Notes: generated by a model from the letters alone, not told the origin. DNA of 64,000 nucleotides from Prolixibacteraceae bacterium (GCA_019459485.1 JAIBEZ010000049.1:1-64000), one strand, 5' to 3'; counted from the stretch's first letter, positions 54,374 to 64,000 are shown. Translations and numbers: made by a program.

Positions 54374-55195
54374 TTATTTCTTTAAATAATCCTTGACAAT
54401 CACCGTTTTTCGGTCGAACGAATAGGCAGAAAAATACCCAAGTGCACCATTGCTAAAGTTGCTGATCGGGTTGGTCGGTGAGGCTGATTGTTGCATGGTA
54501 TTGCCTGCAATATTTTCGAGGGTTAAAAAATAATTATAGGCTGCCTTATCAATTGACTGCAATTCAACGGTTAAGGTATCCGTTTCCTGAAATACGGTTG
54601 AACGCTGACCCAGACCGATGTCTTTTCCGTTAAAAAGCTGATCTGAATAAAGTGTGATTTCTCCCCCATCTTCCATAGATTTTCCGTTTACAAAATACTT
54701 CAGCCGGTAATAATTTTCCTTGTCAGCCGGATCCCTGATATAGGTATTGACTTTATACCCGCTGTCAAAAAATCCAAAACCATCGAAATACGAAAAACTC
54801 AGGTCAGCAATCGTTACGACCTCATTCAAAAAAGACCGGGCAGAATAGGCAATCCCATCATACTCAACATCAACAACATACCAAAACCCGGGAGACGCAT
54901 GTGTACTTTTTAGCTGATATATTCCGGGCTCGGTCTCTTCAAAATATTTTGACTTTCCCTTTTCAGCCCTGATAGTTACCTTGGCCCCAGAGACCGGATT
55001 TTTAGTTTTTGTGCCGAAATAAGGTGATGTTTTTGAAACAAGTACAGTAAAAGGCAACTTGTTATTGGTCATAGTTGCCTCAATTACAATGGCTTCATTT
55101 GCCCCGGACAAGTCAATTTCAATTACTTTTTCGCAGGAGGAAAAGGCAAACAAAATTGCAAACAGGCATGAAATGTATAAAATCAGATTCTTCAA
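54374..55195 (-). CDS. DUF4249 lipoprotein, partner of the TonB-dependent receptor
   Basis: The 273-residue lipoprotein has a lipobox ending in Cys21 (AFSSC), followed by EKVIEIDLSGANEAIVIEATMTN, the classical start of DUF4249. A beta-sandwich region with PVSGAKVTIRAE and IYQLKSTHASPGFWYVVDVEY follows. DUF4249 proteins are almost always encoded just after a TonB-dependent receptor and are thought to cap it or help it capture a ligand. Here the receptor gene ends 3 bp before this one begins. The ligand is unknown. Confidence 0.88.
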   Translation of the reverse strand: MKNLILYISCLFAILFAFSSCEKVIEIDLSGANEAIVIEATMTNNKLPFTVLVSKTSPYFGTKTKNPVSGAKVTIRAEKGKSKYFEETEPGIYQLKSTHASPGFWYVVDVEYDGIAYSARSFLNEVVTIADLSFSYFDGFGFFDSGYKVNTYIRDPADKENYYRLKYFVNGKSMEDGGEITLYSDQLFNGKDIGLGQRSTVFQETDTLTVELQSIDKAAYNYFLTLENIAGNTMQQSASPTNPISNFSNGALGYFSAYSFDRKTVIVKDYLKK

Positions 55196-55198
55196 TTT

Positions 55199-57538
55199 TC
55201 AGAATTTAAATTTATAACTTACTGAAGGAATGATCTTAAACAATGAAATCTGTACCGCCTCCGTCAGTTCAGGATTCTCTTTGTTTTGTCTGAAGGAAAT
55301 AAAATAGGCATTTTCCCTTCCGTAGGCATTGTAAACCGAAAAATTCCAGCTCGATTCAAATCTTGCAGTTTGTTTCCTGATCCAGATTAATCCCAGGTCG
55401 AGCCGGTGGTAATCAGGCATCCGGTATCCATTTCGTTGCGTGTAATAACCAACAATTCTTCCGTCAACCTCATATTTACCATTTGGGAAAGTTACAGCAT
55501 TTCCTGTATTATACACCCAGGTGGCGGAAATTTTTAAATTTCTGGTAAGATCATACATTGCAACCACAGATATATCATGCTGCATATCCTGACGGGCAGG
55601 AAACGGAAGACCTTTGCTGTTTTGGTCAGGCTGATTGATCTCGTCAAATTGACGCATTGTTCTTGACCATGTATATCCCAGCCAGCCAGTGAGTTTTCCT
55701 TCATTTTTCCTGAATAAAAATTCAGCTCCGTATGCCCAGCCACGTCCGAAAACCAATTCGGCTTCGACTGTTGAATTAAAAACAAGGTCAGCTCCGTTCC
55801 GGTAATCAATCTGATTTTGCAAATTCTTGTAATAGAGTTCAACCGACGATTCGATTGCATTCCGATTACTGTTTCGGAAATATCCAACAGACCATTGATC
55901 GGAAATCTGCGGTCTCACATTGTCACTGCTCGGTAGCCAAACATCAGTGGGTGTTGAAGAGGTTGAATTGGACAACAAATGAATAAACTGATAAATCCGG
56001 TTGTACGAACCTTTTACAGCACTTTTAGAGTCAATCAGATAGTTCAGGGCCAGACGCGGTTCGGGGCCACCTTGCGTTTTTACCCATTTAAACCGATCGT
56101 AACTATTTGTCTTTATGAAATCTCCATTGCTGTCGAAACTGTAAAAATCACCGGGACCAACATTCGAAAACAAAGCCAACCGCAAGCCATAATAAATCTT
56201 CAGGCGATCCGATATTTTCTGACTATTGGAAATATAAAATGCACTTTCCAAAGCCCGGCGTGGCCTGACGGCAAGCGTACTATAAACGCTACCGGGAGAA
56301 GTTTTAACTTCTCCGGGGACAATTTTGTGGAAAATCAGGTTCGCTCCGAATTTTAGTGTGTTTTTTGCATTCAGGTACCAGCTAAAATCCTGTTTGAGGT
56401 TAAAATCCTGAATAACAGAACCAAGTAGTACATCGTTATCTCCCGACAAATCAATTTCGTAAGAATAGTTGCTGAAAATAAGTGAACTGTTCGAAAACAA
56501 CTTTTCATTGAAAGTATGATTTAGCCTGACTGTCGCTGTTTTACTTCCCCAGTCAAATCCAAACTGATCTTCCATCCGAAACTTATCGCGACCCAAATAA
56601 CCGGAAATAAACAAGCGGTTCGCTTCATTCAGTTTGAAATTGGTTTTCAGGTTCAGATCGTAGAAATACAACTGAGTTTCGCGAAGGTCTTTGTCTGGTG
56701 CAAAATTCAGGAACAAATCGGCATAAGTACGGCGGGCGCTCACCATAAACGAACTAACATATTCTTTTACAGGGCCTTCGAAACTCAGGTTTGACGCAAT
56801 CAATCCCACATTTCCGGTAGTGTGGTAATCCTTCATGTTTCCTTCTTTCATCCTGATATCCAACACCGATGAAGCCCGTCCACCATATTCGGCGGGAATA
56901 GAACCTTTAAGCAATTCAGCGTCACGAATGGCTTCCGAATTAAAAACAGAGAAGAAACCCAGCAAATGTGATGCATTGTAAACAGGTGCTTCATCGAGCA
57001 ATATCAGGTTTTGATCCAGTCCGCCACCGCGCACATAAAATCCGGCATTTCCCTCACCTGCCTGCTTTATTCCGGGCAATAGCTGCATTGTTTTTATCAG
57101 GTCGCGTTCGCCAAATAAAACCGGGATATTTTCAATCTGCTTTGGATTTAGCTTTAAACTGCCCATGCCTAGCGATGTAACATTGTGGTCGGCGCTTTTG
57201 CCACGAACCTCAATATTTTCCAGTTCGTAAGCAACAGACTTCATCCTGAAATTTATGACCTGACTGGAATGAAGATCTACCTCTAAAAGCTGATTTTCAT
57301 AGCCAACAAACTGAACTTCAATACTAAAACGACCTTCAGGAATTGTAATGGAATAAAAACCGTAAGGATTACATATTGTGTTGTAACTGGTATTTTGAAC
57401 AGAAAGCACTGCTCCGGCAAGGTCTTCGCCACTTTCTGCATCGGCAATCGTCCCGCTAAGTGTATATTTATTCTGAGAAAATGCCCCGGAGAACATGCCC
57501 ATTAAAATAAAAATATACAAAAGCCGGTGACCCATCAT
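55199..57538 (-). CDS. TonB-dependent outer-membrane receptor
   Basis: The 779-residue receptor has a signal peptide (to about residue 21), then a carboxypeptidase-regulatory-like domain (TLSGTIADAESGEDLAGAVLSVQNTSYNT..YGFYSITIPEG, about 24-105). The plug (about 115-230) contains ERDLIKTMQLLPGIKQAGEGNAGFYVRGGGLDQNLILLDEAPVYN. A 22-stranded barrel runs to the C-terminal SYKFKF, ending in Phe as outer-membrane barrels do. It pairs with a DUF4249 lipoprotein and not a SusD protein, so import of a metal complex, peptide or small ligand is more likely than glycans. It is the first gene of a leftward operon with DUF4249 and a D-2-hydroxyacid dehydrogenase. Confidence 0.92.
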   Translation of the reverse strand: MMGHRLLYIFILMGMFSGAFSQNKYTLSGTIADAESGEDLAGAVLSVQNTSYNTICNPYGFYSITIPEGRFSIEVQFVGYENQLLEVDLHSSQVINFRMKSVAYELENIEVRGKSADHNVTSLGMGSLKLNPKQIENIPVLFGERDLIKTMQLLPGIKQAGEGNAGFYVRGGGLDQNLILLDEAPVYNASHLLGFFSVFNSEAIRDAELLKGSIPAEYGGRASSVLDIRMKEGNMKDYHTTGNVGLIASNLSFEGPVKEYVSSFMVSARRTYADLFLNFAPDKDLRETQLYFYDLNLKTNFKLNEANRLFISGYLGRDKFRMEDQFGFDWGSKTATVRLNHTFNEKLFSNSSLIFSNYSYEIDLSGDNDVLLGSVIQDFNLKQDFSWYLNAKNTLKFGANLIFHKIVPGEVKTSPGSVYSTLAVRPRRALESAFYISNSQKISDRLKIYYGLRLALFSNVGPGDFYSFDSNGDFIKTNSYDRFKWVKTQGGPEPRLALNYLIDSKSAVKGSYNRIYQFIHLLSNSTSSTPTDVWLPSSDNVRPQISDQWSVGYFRNSNRNAIESSVELYYKNLQNQIDYRNGADLVFNSTVEAELVFGRGWAYGAEFLFRKNEGKLTGWLGYTWSRTMRQFDEINQPDQNSKGLPFPARQDMQHDISVVAMYDLTRNLKISATWVYNTGNAVTFPNGKYEVDGRIVGYYTQRNGYRMPDYHRLDLGLIWIRKQTARFESSWNFSVYNAYGRENAYFISFRQNKENPELTEAVQISLFKIIPSVSYKFKF

Positions 57539-57585
57539 ACTATTTTGAATATTTCGCTAAAATAGGTTTATTCAAGCTTGATTTG

Positions 57586-57593
57586 TACTTTTG
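57586..57593 (+). promoter_or_regulatory. Candidate -7 box (TACTTTTG) for the acyl-CoA ligase gene
   Basis: A full match to TAnnTTTG, 19 nt before the ATG. The -33 element is not clear. Confidence 0.35.
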
Positions 57594-57612
57594 AATTCAA
57601 AATTTTGACATC

Positions 57613-59256
57613 ATGGAAAAATCATCTCAACTGACATTGCCGTTTTTATTCGGAAAGACTGTAGAAAGATTTGGCACTTACAATGCCATGGCACTGGTTG
57701 GCGAAAAACCGCTTACTTACGATGAAGTTAACCGTCAGATTTCAGGGTTAATGCGGTTTTTAGAAGATTTAAATATTCAGCCGGGCGATAAGGTTGCAAT
57801 TCTCAGCACCAATCTTCCGAATTGGGGGGTTGCTTATTTTGCAGTTACGTTTATGGGAGCAGTCGCTGTTCCGCTACTGCCCGATTTTTTACCGTCTGAA
57901 ATTGAAAACATACTGAATCATTCGGAATCAAAAGCCATCTTTTTTTCTGAAAAATTGAATACAAAAATTGATCAGATCCAGGCAACAAATTTGAAATACC
58001 GGGTCAGAATTGAAGATTTCACGCTCATTACAAACGATTTGAATCGGCCTGTTTATGATGCAGGCGCTGTTTGTAAACAAGTTTATAATGTTGACGAAGA
58101 TGATCTGGCAGCAATCATCTATACTTCGGGAACTACCGGCAGTTCGAAGGGTGTAATGCTGAGCCACAAAAACATTTGCTTCACCGCCGAAAATGCACAA
58201 TGTGTCAGGATCGTTCACGAAAGAGACCGTTTCCTTTCAATATTACCAATGTCGCACACCTACGAAAATACCCTTGGGTTTGTGATGCCTCTACTGAAAG
58301 GAACATGCGTTTATTATCTTGGCAAACAGCCAACTCCATCGATCCTACTGCCAGCTTTACTTGAAGTAAGACCGACCATGATGTTTGCCGTTCCGCTCAT
58401 CATCGAAAAGATTTACCGCAATAGAATACTTCCCGCTTTTACGAAAAAGTGGCCCATTCGCCAACTCTATAAAGTTCCGTTTATCAGGAAAAAACTGCAT
58501 CAAATTGCAGGTAAAAAACTGATGCAGACTTTTGGAGGCGAAATCGATTTCTTCGGAATTGGCGGCGCTAAACTCGACAAAACAGTTGAGCAATTCCTCA
58601 TTGAGGCCAAATTTCCGTACAGCATTGGCTACGGACTGACAGAAACTTCACCACTTTTGGCCGGAATGAAAGTTTTTGAATCGCGGTTGCAATCTACTGG
58701 TCCGGCCATTACCGGTGTTGAGCTCAAAATAAACAATCCTGATTCAAAAACCGGGGAAGGCGAGATTTGGGCAAAAGGTCCGAATGTGATGAAAGGTTAT
58801 TACAAAGAACCGGAACTGACTGCTGAGGTAATTACTTCGGATGGATGGTTCAAAACCGGCGATTTGGGGAAATTCGATAAAGACAAATTTTTATACATTC
58901 GAGGCAGGTTAAAAAACATCATTATCGGTTCAAGTGGCGAAAATATATTTCCGGAAGAGATTGAATCAGTTATCAACAACTTCCCTGATGTAGTTGAATC
59001 ATTGGTTGTTCAGCAAAAAGGAAAACTTGTGGCAATGGTATTTCTGAACATGGAGGAGTTGCAATCCAAATATTCTGACCTGATTGAAAAAGGCTCTAAA
59101 CTTGCCGATCAGAAAATGAATGAACTGTTGAAAGAACTTCAGTTGTATGTGAACCAAAATGTAAATAAATTCTCGCAGGTGCAGGCAATTATGATTCAGC
59201 ATGAACCTTTTCAAAAGACTGCTACACAGAAGATAAAGAGGTATTTGTATAATTAA
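57613..59256 (+). CDS. AMP-forming long-chain acyl-CoA synthetase
   Basis: The 547-residue ANL-family ligase activates a fatty acid with ATP and CoA. Motifs are IIYTSGTTGSSKGVMLSHKN (about 170-189), SIGYGLTETSPLLAGM (about 338-353), GWFKTGDLGKFD (about 415-426) and the hinge region RGRLKNIIIGSSGENIFPEE. The C-terminal Lys lies in ATQKIKRYLYN. The overall pattern matches long-chain acyl-CoA synthetases of the FadD15 type but is about 50 residues shorter. It acts in the cytosol or at the membrane surface. Its stop overlaps the end of the convergent gene by 4 bp. Confidence 0.88.
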   Translation: MEKSSQLTLPFLFGKTVERFGTYNAMALVGEKPLTYDEVNRQISGLMRFLEDLNIQPGDKVAILSTNLPNWGVAYFAVTFMGAVAVPLLPDFLPSEIENILNHSESKAIFFSEKLNTKIDQIQATNLKYRVRIEDFTLITNDLNRPVYDAGAVCKQVYNVDEDDLAAIIYTSGTTGSSKGVMLSHKNICFTAENAQCVRIVHERDRFLSILPMSHTYENTLGFVMPLLKGTCVYYLGKQPTPSILLPALLEVRPTMMFAVPLIIEKIYRNRILPAFTKKWPIRQLYKVPFIRKKLHQIAGKKLMQTFGGEIDFFGIGGAKLDKTVEQFLIEAKFPYSIGYGLTETSPLLAGMKVFESRLQSTGPAITGVELKINNPDSKTGEGEIWAKGPNVMKGYYKEPELTAEVITSDGWFKTGDLGKFDKDKFLYIRGRLKNIIIGSSGENIFPEEIESVINNFPDVVESLVVQQKGKLVAMVFLNMEELQSKYSDLIEKGSKLADQKMNELLKELQLYVNQNVNKFSQVQAIMIQHEPFQKTATQKIKRYLYN

Positions 59257-59624
59257 CCTTGAGCTTTATAATATTTTCTGAACAGCACTTTCTTTAAATC
59301 GCGGAAAATGACCTGATGAGCCAATACCTCCAGATCGTTGTAATGTGGCAGTTCGCGGTGAGCCTTTGCAATCTCCTGTTCGGTAATGTCAACCTGGTAT
59401 AAAACGGCCATCAGGCGGCTGTAATCGCGGTCGAGATAAACCGAAATCTGATTGATCAACTGTTCGTGTAGCTCGTGATAGGCGTTTTCAACATTTCCGG
59501 AGAAGGTGATTTCAATACCGAACATGCCAAAATCCTTCATGATTTGCTGAGCTGTTTCCAGAACAATATCTTCTTTATTCAGAAAAAATTCGATGTTGTT
59601 GTTTTGCAGATTGGGTAGATTCAT
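59253..59624 (-). CDS. Conserved hypothetical protein next to an ABC exporter
   Basis: The 123-residue protein has no signal peptide or membrane segment and looks mostly helical: EDIVLETAQQIMKDFGMFGIEITF, then HELHEQLINQISVYLDRDYSRLMAVLYQVDITEQEI and a basic end. I recall similar short Bacteroidota proteins, described only as hypothetical, that share DYxRLxALLYxVDI- and AxxELPxYxxxxxLAxxVIxRELxKV-like stretches. Its start lies 1 bp from the stop of the exporter gene, so it is translated from the same mRNA. A role with the exporter is possible but unproven. Confidence 0.7.
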   Translation of the reverse strand: MNLPNLQNNNIEFFLNKEDIVLETAQQIMKDFGMFGIEITFSGNVENAYHELHEQLINQISVYLDRDYSRLMAVLYQVDITEQEIAKAHRELPHYNDLEVLAHQVIFRDLKKVLFRKYYKAQG

Positions 59625-59625
59625 T

Positions 59626-61401
59626 TTAGTTCAGATTAAATTGCAACTCACTTAGGTTGCGATAAATTCCGTTTTTAAGTTGAGTCAATTCTTCGTGTGT
59701 CCCCTTTTCAATTAACTGTCCATGTTCGAGAACCAAAATCTGATCGGCTTTGCGGATGGTCGAAAACCGATGTGCAATAACGACAGAAGTGCGACCCTGC
59801 ATTAATTTTTCGAGGGCATCCTGCACCAGTCGTTCCGATTCGGAATCAAGCGATGATGTGGCTTCATCAAGAATCAGTATTTTAGGATTTTTCAACACTG
59901 CACGGGCAATTGCAATCCGCTGACGCTGACCGCCGGAAAGCTGCGTGCCGCGCTCTCCAACAATGGTTTCCAACTTTTCAGGAAAACGACTGATGAATTC
60001 CATGGCATTGGCTTTTTGGGCAGCTTCGGTAATTTCCTCCTCTGTCGCACCTTGTTTCCCATAAGCAATATTTTCGCGGATAGTGCCTCCAAATAGCAAA
60101 ATATCCTGAGGAACAAGGGCAATCTGACTGCGCAGGGCTGACAAGGAGAATTCGCGGCTGTCTTTTCCATCGAACAGAATGGCTCCCGAAGTAGCATCGT
60201 GCAATCGCAGCAGCAACGTTGCAATGGTCGATTTTCCGGCACCGCTGGCTCCAACAAGAGCGACCATCTGGTTGGCTGAAATATCAGCATTGATATTCCG
60301 GAGTACATTTTCTTCCGGTCTAGAAGGATATGCAAACGTCAGGTTCCTGAAGCTGATCTGTCCATGCAATTCATCTTTTGAATCCAGTACTGTAATTTCC
60401 TGAAGGTCTTCTTCCGGTTCATTAAATATGGCAAATAAATCTTCGGTAGCGCCTATAAATTTCTGAATACTGGTATAAACGGAGGCCAAACCGCCAATGG
60501 TTCCGCCAACAAAAGCCGAATAAATTACGAACGAAAACAAATCGCCGGCAACCAATTCACCGCTGGCAAGTAAGGCTGACCCTTTCCAGATAACAGCCAC
60601 CAAAGCGCCAAACAAGCCGAAAACTATAAAAGCTGAAAATGCACCTTTGTACCTGCCACTTTTAATGCCGACTTGCGCAATTTCTTCTGTTTTCTTGCGA
60701 TACCTGCCGATTTCGAAAAATTCGTTGGTGTATGATTTTACACTTTGAATGCCCTGCAATGTTTCTTCAACAATGGTATTCGATTCGGCTACCTGACTTT
60801 GAACCTCTTTCGAAAATTTCCGGATAAACTTACCGAAAACACGCGCCAGGATCATGATTCCGGGCAAAACTGCCAGCATGAACAGCGTCAGCTTCGGCGA
60901 GGTAATAGTGAGCAAAACAATACCGCCAATAATGATGATGATTTGCCGGATGAATTCAGCCAGCGTGGTTGTCAGTGTTTCCTGAAGCAGGATAATATCG
61001 GCGGAAATACGGCTGTTCAACTCTCCCACCCTTCGCTTGTCAAAGAATTTTAATGGCAGTTTTATGAGATGACTGTATGTATCCTGACGCAAAAACGCAA
61101 GTGTTTTTTCAGTTACGTTCACAAACAGAACTATCCTGAAATACGAAAACGTCGATTGCACCAATAAAACAACAACCAACATCAGCGCTATTTCGTTCAC
61201 AGTGTAAGCGGTTGCAAGGTTATTTCCTGAATTGACCAATTCGCCCAACAATTTCGGGAAAGCAAGACTGGCAAGACTGGATCCGAGCAGGAAAAACATT
61301 CCAATCCCATATTCACGGCGAAAGGGTTTCAGATATTTATATAATTTGAATGCATTGCGAAGGCCTTCGCGGGTTATTTTTTTCTTCTCAACTTCAACCA
61401 T
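59626..61401 (-). CDS. ABC exporter, fused permease and ATPase (MsbA-like)
   Basis: The 591-residue half-transporter has six membrane helices (about 30-310) of the type I exporter fold. A nucleotide-binding domain follows, with Walker A GASGAGKST (about 385-393), signature QLSGGQRQRIAIARAVLKNPKILILDEATSSLD (about 487-519) and the H-loop VIAHRFSTIRKADQI. It works as a homodimer at the inner membrane. MsbA-like proteins export lipid A or lipids, while close relatives export drugs or peptides, so the substrate stays open. It is followed directly by the small hypothetical gene. Confidence 0.9.
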   Translation of the reverse strand: MVEVEKKKITREGLRNAFKLYKYLKPFRREYGIGMFFLLGSSLASLAFPKLLGELVNSGNNLATAYTVNEIALMLVVVLLVQSTFSYFRIVLFVNVTEKTLAFLRQDTYSHLIKLPLKFFDKRRVGELNSRISADIILLQETLTTTLAEFIRQIIIIIGGIVLLTITSPKLTLFMLAVLPGIMILARVFGKFIRKFSKEVQSQVAESNTIVEETLQGIQSVKSYTNEFFEIGRYRKKTEEIAQVGIKSGRYKGAFSAFIVFGLFGALVAVIWKGSALLASGELVAGDLFSFVIYSAFVGGTIGGLASVYTSIQKFIGATEDLFAIFNEPEEDLQEITVLDSKDELHGQISFRNLTFAYPSRPEENVLRNINADISANQMVALVGASGAGKSTIATLLLRLHDATSGAILFDGKDSREFSLSALRSQIALVPQDILLFGGTIRENIAYGKQGATEEEITEAAQKANAMEFISRFPEKLETIVGERGTQLSGGQRQRIAIARAVLKNPKILILDEATSSLDSESERLVQDALEKLMQGRTSVVIAHRFSTIRKADQILVLEHGQLIEKGTHEELTQLKNGIYRNLSELQFNLN

Positions 61402-61480
61402 CCTGATAATTTTGTTCTATCTTTTTTACAGTCTCAATAACAGTCCAGATCACTTTGTGTTCAACTGACATAACTAAGCA

Positions 61481-61513
61481 AGTGAGCGGGTGACTTGAAG
61501 CCACCCGCTCACT
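61481..61513. terminator. Perfect 12-bp GC-rich hairpin between fumarase and the ABC exporter
   Basis: AGTGAGCGGGTG (61481-61492) pairs with CACCCGCTCACT (61502-61513), loop 9 nt. No T-run follows on the minus strand, so it may be an incomplete terminator or an mRNA-stabilising structure. Confidence 0.5.
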
Positions 61514-61567
61514 AAAAATTATCAGATGTCAAACTCCGTTCTTCTGTCTCCGGAATTCCGACTTTCC

Positions 61568-63172
61568 CTACAACTGTTTAAAGAAGTCGTTTCCTTTATC
61601 GTCAACAATGATGAAGGCCGGGAAGTTTTCAACACGGATTTTTCGGATGGCTTCCATGCCCAATTCTGCAAAGTCGATCACTTCACTCGATTTGATGCTT
61701 TGTTTTGCCAGGATTGCTGCTGGTCCGCCAATAGAACCAAGGTAAAATCCACCATGCTTTTTACAGGCATCAGTCACCTGCTGAGTGCGGTTTCCTTTGG
61801 CCACCATTATTTTAGATCCGCCAAGGCTCATGAAAAAGTCAACATACGGATCCATCCGGCCGGCAGTAGTTGGCCCGAAACTTCCGGAGGCCATTCCTTT
61901 TGGCGTTTTTGCAGGACCTGCATAATAAACCGGGTATTTCTTGAAGTATTCCGGCATTGGCTGACCGGCATCCAGCATTTCTTTCAAACGGGCATGTGCC
62001 ATGTCGCGGGCAACAATCAATGTTCCTGAAAGGTTAAGTCGGGTTTTAATCGGATATTTGGATAAAATCTTAATCACATCTTCAATCGGCTGATCCAGAT
62101 CGATGTCAACGGCAGGTTGCATGTGTGGCGCTGATTCTGGAAGGAAACGTGCCGGATTTTTTTCAAGTTCTTCAAGGAAAATACCGTCTTCGGTAATTTT
62201 AGCCTTGATATTACGGTCGGCACTGCAACTAACTCCTATTCCAACCGGACACGAAGCTGCGTGACGTGGCAAGCGTACCACTTTTACATCGTGTACAAAG
62301 TATTTTCCACCAAACTGGGCGCCAATCGCGCTTTCCTGACAGATCTTTTCGATTCTGCTTTCCCATTCCAGATCACGAAATGCCTGCCCGCCATCGTTGC
62401 CTTCGGTTGGCAAATGGTCGAAATATCCGGCAGAAGCTTTTTTGACAGTCGCCAGCGTCGATTCGGCTGAAGTTCCGCCAATTACCAGTGCCAAATGGTA
62501 TGGAGGACAAGCTGAAGTTCCCAAATCACCAATTTTTTCCTTGACGAATTTGGTCAGATTTTCTTCGGTCAACAGCGATTTTGTTTGCTGGTACAAGTAT
62601 GTTTTATTGGCCGAACCGCCTCCTTTTGTAATGAACAAAAATTCGTAGCTGTTGCCTTTTTCAGCATAAATATCAATTTGTGCCGGAAGGTTGGTTCCTG
62701 TATTTTTTTCGTCGAACATAGTTAGCGGAACCACCTGCGAATAGCGAAGATTGCGATCGTGATAGGTGTCATAAATTCCTTTCGAAAGAAATTCGGCATC
62801 GTTTACACCGGTATAAACATTTTCGCCTTTTTTGCCAAGAACAATGGCTGTTCCTGTATCCTGGCAGGTGGGCAATTCACCTTCCGCAGAAACAACCTGA
62901 TTGAGCAACATGGTATGAGCCACGAAACGATCGTTATCAGTCGCTTCGGGATCCTGTAGTATTTTTGCAAGTTTTTCGAGATGAGATGCACGCAGATAAA
63001 ACGAAACATCGGTAAAAGCTTCTCTGGCCAGCAATTCAAGGCCTTCAGGAGCAACTTTTAAAATTTTGCGTCCCTCGAACTCAACTGTTGATACGAAATC
63101 TTTGGTTAAAAGACGATACTTAGTGGTATCATTTTTTATTGGAAATGGTTTTTGATAATTAAATGTTGACAT
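61568..63172 (-). CDS. fumA: Class I (iron-sulfur) fumarate hydratase
   Basis: This enzyme converts fumarate to malate with a [4Fe-4S] cluster. The 534-residue protein has the two usual domains. The three cluster cysteines lie in [18 protein letters not shown] and VSCSADR, matching Cys105, Cys224 and Cys318 of the E. coli enzyme. The C-terminal domain contains [32 protein letters not shown]. The class I enzyme is sensitive to oxygen, which fits a facultative or anaerobic lifestyle. It appears to be a single-gene unit with a minus-strand box CAAATATA at 63241-63248. Confidence 0.93.
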   Translation of the reverse strand: MSTFNYQKPFPIKNDTTKYRLLTKDFVSTVEFEGRKILKVAPEGLELLAREAFTDVSFYLRASHLEKLAKILQDPEATDNDRFVAHTMLLNQVVSAEGELPTCQDTGTAIVLGKKGENVYTGVNDAEFLSKGIYDTYHDRNLRYSQVVPLTMFDEKNTGTNLPAQIDIYAEKGNSYEFLFITKGGGSANKTYLYQQTKSLLTEENLTKFVKEKIGDLGTSACPPYHLALVIGGTSAESTLATVKKASAGYFDHLPTEGNDGGQAFRDLEWESRIEKICQESAIGAQFGGKYFVHDVKVVRLPRHAASCPVGIGVSCSADRNIKAKITEDGIFLEELEKNPARFLPESAPHMQPAVDIDLDQPIEDVIKILSKYPIKTRLNLSGTLIVARDMAHARLKEMLDAGQPMPEYFKKYPVYYAGPAKTPKGMASGSFGPTTAGRMDPYVDFFMSLGGSKIMVAKGNRTQQVTDACKKHGGFYLGSIGGPAAILAKQSIKSSEVIDFAELGMEAIRKIRVENFPAFIIVDDKGNDFFKQL

Positions 63173-63240
63173 CTTATTGTGCTGTAAATGAGTTAATAAT
63201 AAATGCAGTCAGTATAAAATAAAAGTGTTTGAAACGGAAA

Positions 63241-63248
63241 CAAATATA
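63241..63248 (-). promoter_or_regulatory. Candidate -7 box (TATATTTG on the minus strand) for fumarase
   Basis: A full match to TAnnTTTG, 68 nt before the fumarase ATG. A minus-strand TTG at 63272-63274 lies 23 nt further up, a slightly long spacing. Confidence 0.35.
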
Positions 63249-63415
63249 GTTAATCCGACAGGATTAAAAGGCAATACCAATTGCTGATATTAAGATTTAC
63301 ATAGAGTCTTAACACAAAATTTTTACTAATTATTGCGAATCAAAGGAAGTTACTGGTTTTCCAGAGGGGCAAATATTAAGCTAAATAAAAGTGCAATCAT
63401 GTATATAGATATACC

Positions 63416-63423
63416 TATATTTG
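63416..63423 (+). promoter_or_regulatory. Candidate -7 box (TATATTTG) for the sulfatase gene
   Basis: A full match to TAnnTTTG, 66 nt before the ATG at 63490. No -33 TTTG is seen at the expected distance. Confidence 0.35.
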
Positions 63424-63489
63424 CGCCGATTGACAATTTAAGGACTAAATGAGGTTGTTTGCCAAAGTAAAAGAGAAAAATCATTAAAT

Positions 63490-64000
63490 ATGAATTCAAT
63501 AACTCTGAATAAAATCCTTCACAGCCGATTTGGAGGGATTCTGCTACTTTATATGGTATTTATAAGTATCTCTTTTATCAGCAAAACAGTTTTGCTTTCA
63601 ATGTCTTTCGTTGATGTCAGCATAAATCCGCTCAATATTTTATGGTCGTATGGAGCCGGATTATTCATGGATACTGTGGCTTTTTCCTATTTCATGATCC
63701 CTTTCGTGCTGTTTCTGACTTTTGTATCTGACCGGATATTTAATTCAGCAATTCATAAATGGGTCGCATATTCCGTTTATTTCATCACATTCTATATCCT
63801 TTTGTTCAACGGTGTTTCAGAGTATTTTTTCTGGGAAGAATTTGGGGTCCGATACAACTTTATCGCGGTCGATTACCTTGTATATACTACTGAGGTATTG
63901 GGTAACATCAAAGAATCGTATCCATTGCCGCTATTGATTTCGGCCATTTTAGCCGCAGATATTGCACTGATCTATTTGGTTATCAGGAAAGACCTGCTGA
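63490..64000 (+). CDS. LTA synthase/sulfatase family membrane protein, N-terminal part (cut by window edge)
   Basis: The ATG at 63490 opens a frame that stays open to the end of the window (170 codons). About five membrane helices are visible: GGILLLYMVFISISF, LNILWSYGAGLFMDTVAFSYF, FVLFLTFVSD, WVAYSVYFITFYILLF and LLISAILAADIALIYLVI. The non-membrane segment EYFFWEEFGVRYNFIAVDYLVYTTEVLGNIKESYP is typical of the start of LtaS-like phosphoglycerol or phosphoethanolamine transferases. The alkaline-phosphatase-like catalytic domain would lie beyond the window. In Gram-negative bacteria the substrate may be a periplasmic glucan or lipid. Confidence 0.75.
   Translation, partial: MNSITLNKILHSRFGGILLLYMVFISISFISKTVLLSMSFVDVSINPLNILWSYGAGLFMDTVAFSYFMIPFVLFLTFVSDRIFNSAIHKWVAYSVYFITFYILLFNGVSEYFFWEEFGVRYNFIAVDYLVYTTEVLGNIKESYPLPLLISAILAADIALIYLVIRKDLL

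Noticed and set aside
55199-57538. A SusC-type glycan transporter and polysaccharide utilisation locus
   Set aside because: No SusD gene or glycoside hydrolases are near; the partner is a DUF4249 lipoprotein.

Overview
The window looks like ordinary chromosome of a member of the Bacteroidota, probably in the Bacteroidales/Marinilabiliales range (for example a Prolixibacteraceae-like organism). The support is AT-rich DNA, promoters of the Bacteroidota type (TTTG about 19 nt upstream of TAnnTTTG), few Shine-Dalgarno sites, a type IX secretion sorting domain, DUF4249 paired with a TonB-dependent receptor, DUF4251, DUF4422 and DUF6261-like proteins, a long SecA, and a fused alpha/beta 2-oxoacid dehydrogenase E1. 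The genus cannot be fixed from the sequence alone. No rRNA, tRNA, CRISPR or prophage was seen.

Layout. 1-593: the right end of an IS630-family element inserted in a calcium-loop repeat protein gene. 654-3098: three leftward glycosyltransferase-type genes. 3194-12597: fabG, a sensor phosphatase, clpC, gyrA and a TPR protein. 12598-13288: a convergent gap with orphan palindromes. 13289-21760: leftward genes for methylglyoxal synthase, flavodoxin, fused E1 and E2 of a 2-oxoacid dehydrogenase, a serine hydrolase, pyrD-pyrK and an XRE regulator. 22663-26776: a metallophosphoesterase and a very large protease-like/propeller/barrel protein. 26852-32106: a VWA-like membrane protein followed by three paralogous lipoproteins. 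32107-32824: a repeat island with an inverted pair of hairpin modules and a 41-bp tandem array. 32825-38018: a DUF6261-like gene, lgt and secA. 38315-45139: nitroreductase, a secreted GDPD-like protein, a complete metal-chelate/cobalamin-type ABC importer and a secreted trypsin-like protease with a sorting domain. 45237-50330: tatD, then a methionine cluster (aspartokinase-like protein, metY, metA) and bacteriohemerythrin. 50338-63172: an OmpA/PD40 protein, a small acidic protein, DUF4251, a D-2-hydroxyacid dehydrogenase, a DUF4249/TonB receptor pair, an acyl-CoA ligase, an ABC exporter and class I fumarase. 63490-64000: the start of an LTA-synthase-like sulfatase.

How the genes work together. 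The methionine cluster is coherent: MetA carries Glu111, the residue associated with acetyl-CoA use, and MetY uses O-acetylhomoserine. Upstream of it a good promoter reads into a 31-codon open frame whose last ten residues include five methionines. Its stop codon overlaps the first arm of an RNA hairpin placed before the first enzyme gene. This looks like a methionine-responsive leader-peptide attenuator and is the most interesting regulatory system in the window. The repeat island at 32151-32622 and the four-gene VWA/lipoprotein operon are the other parts most worth following up.
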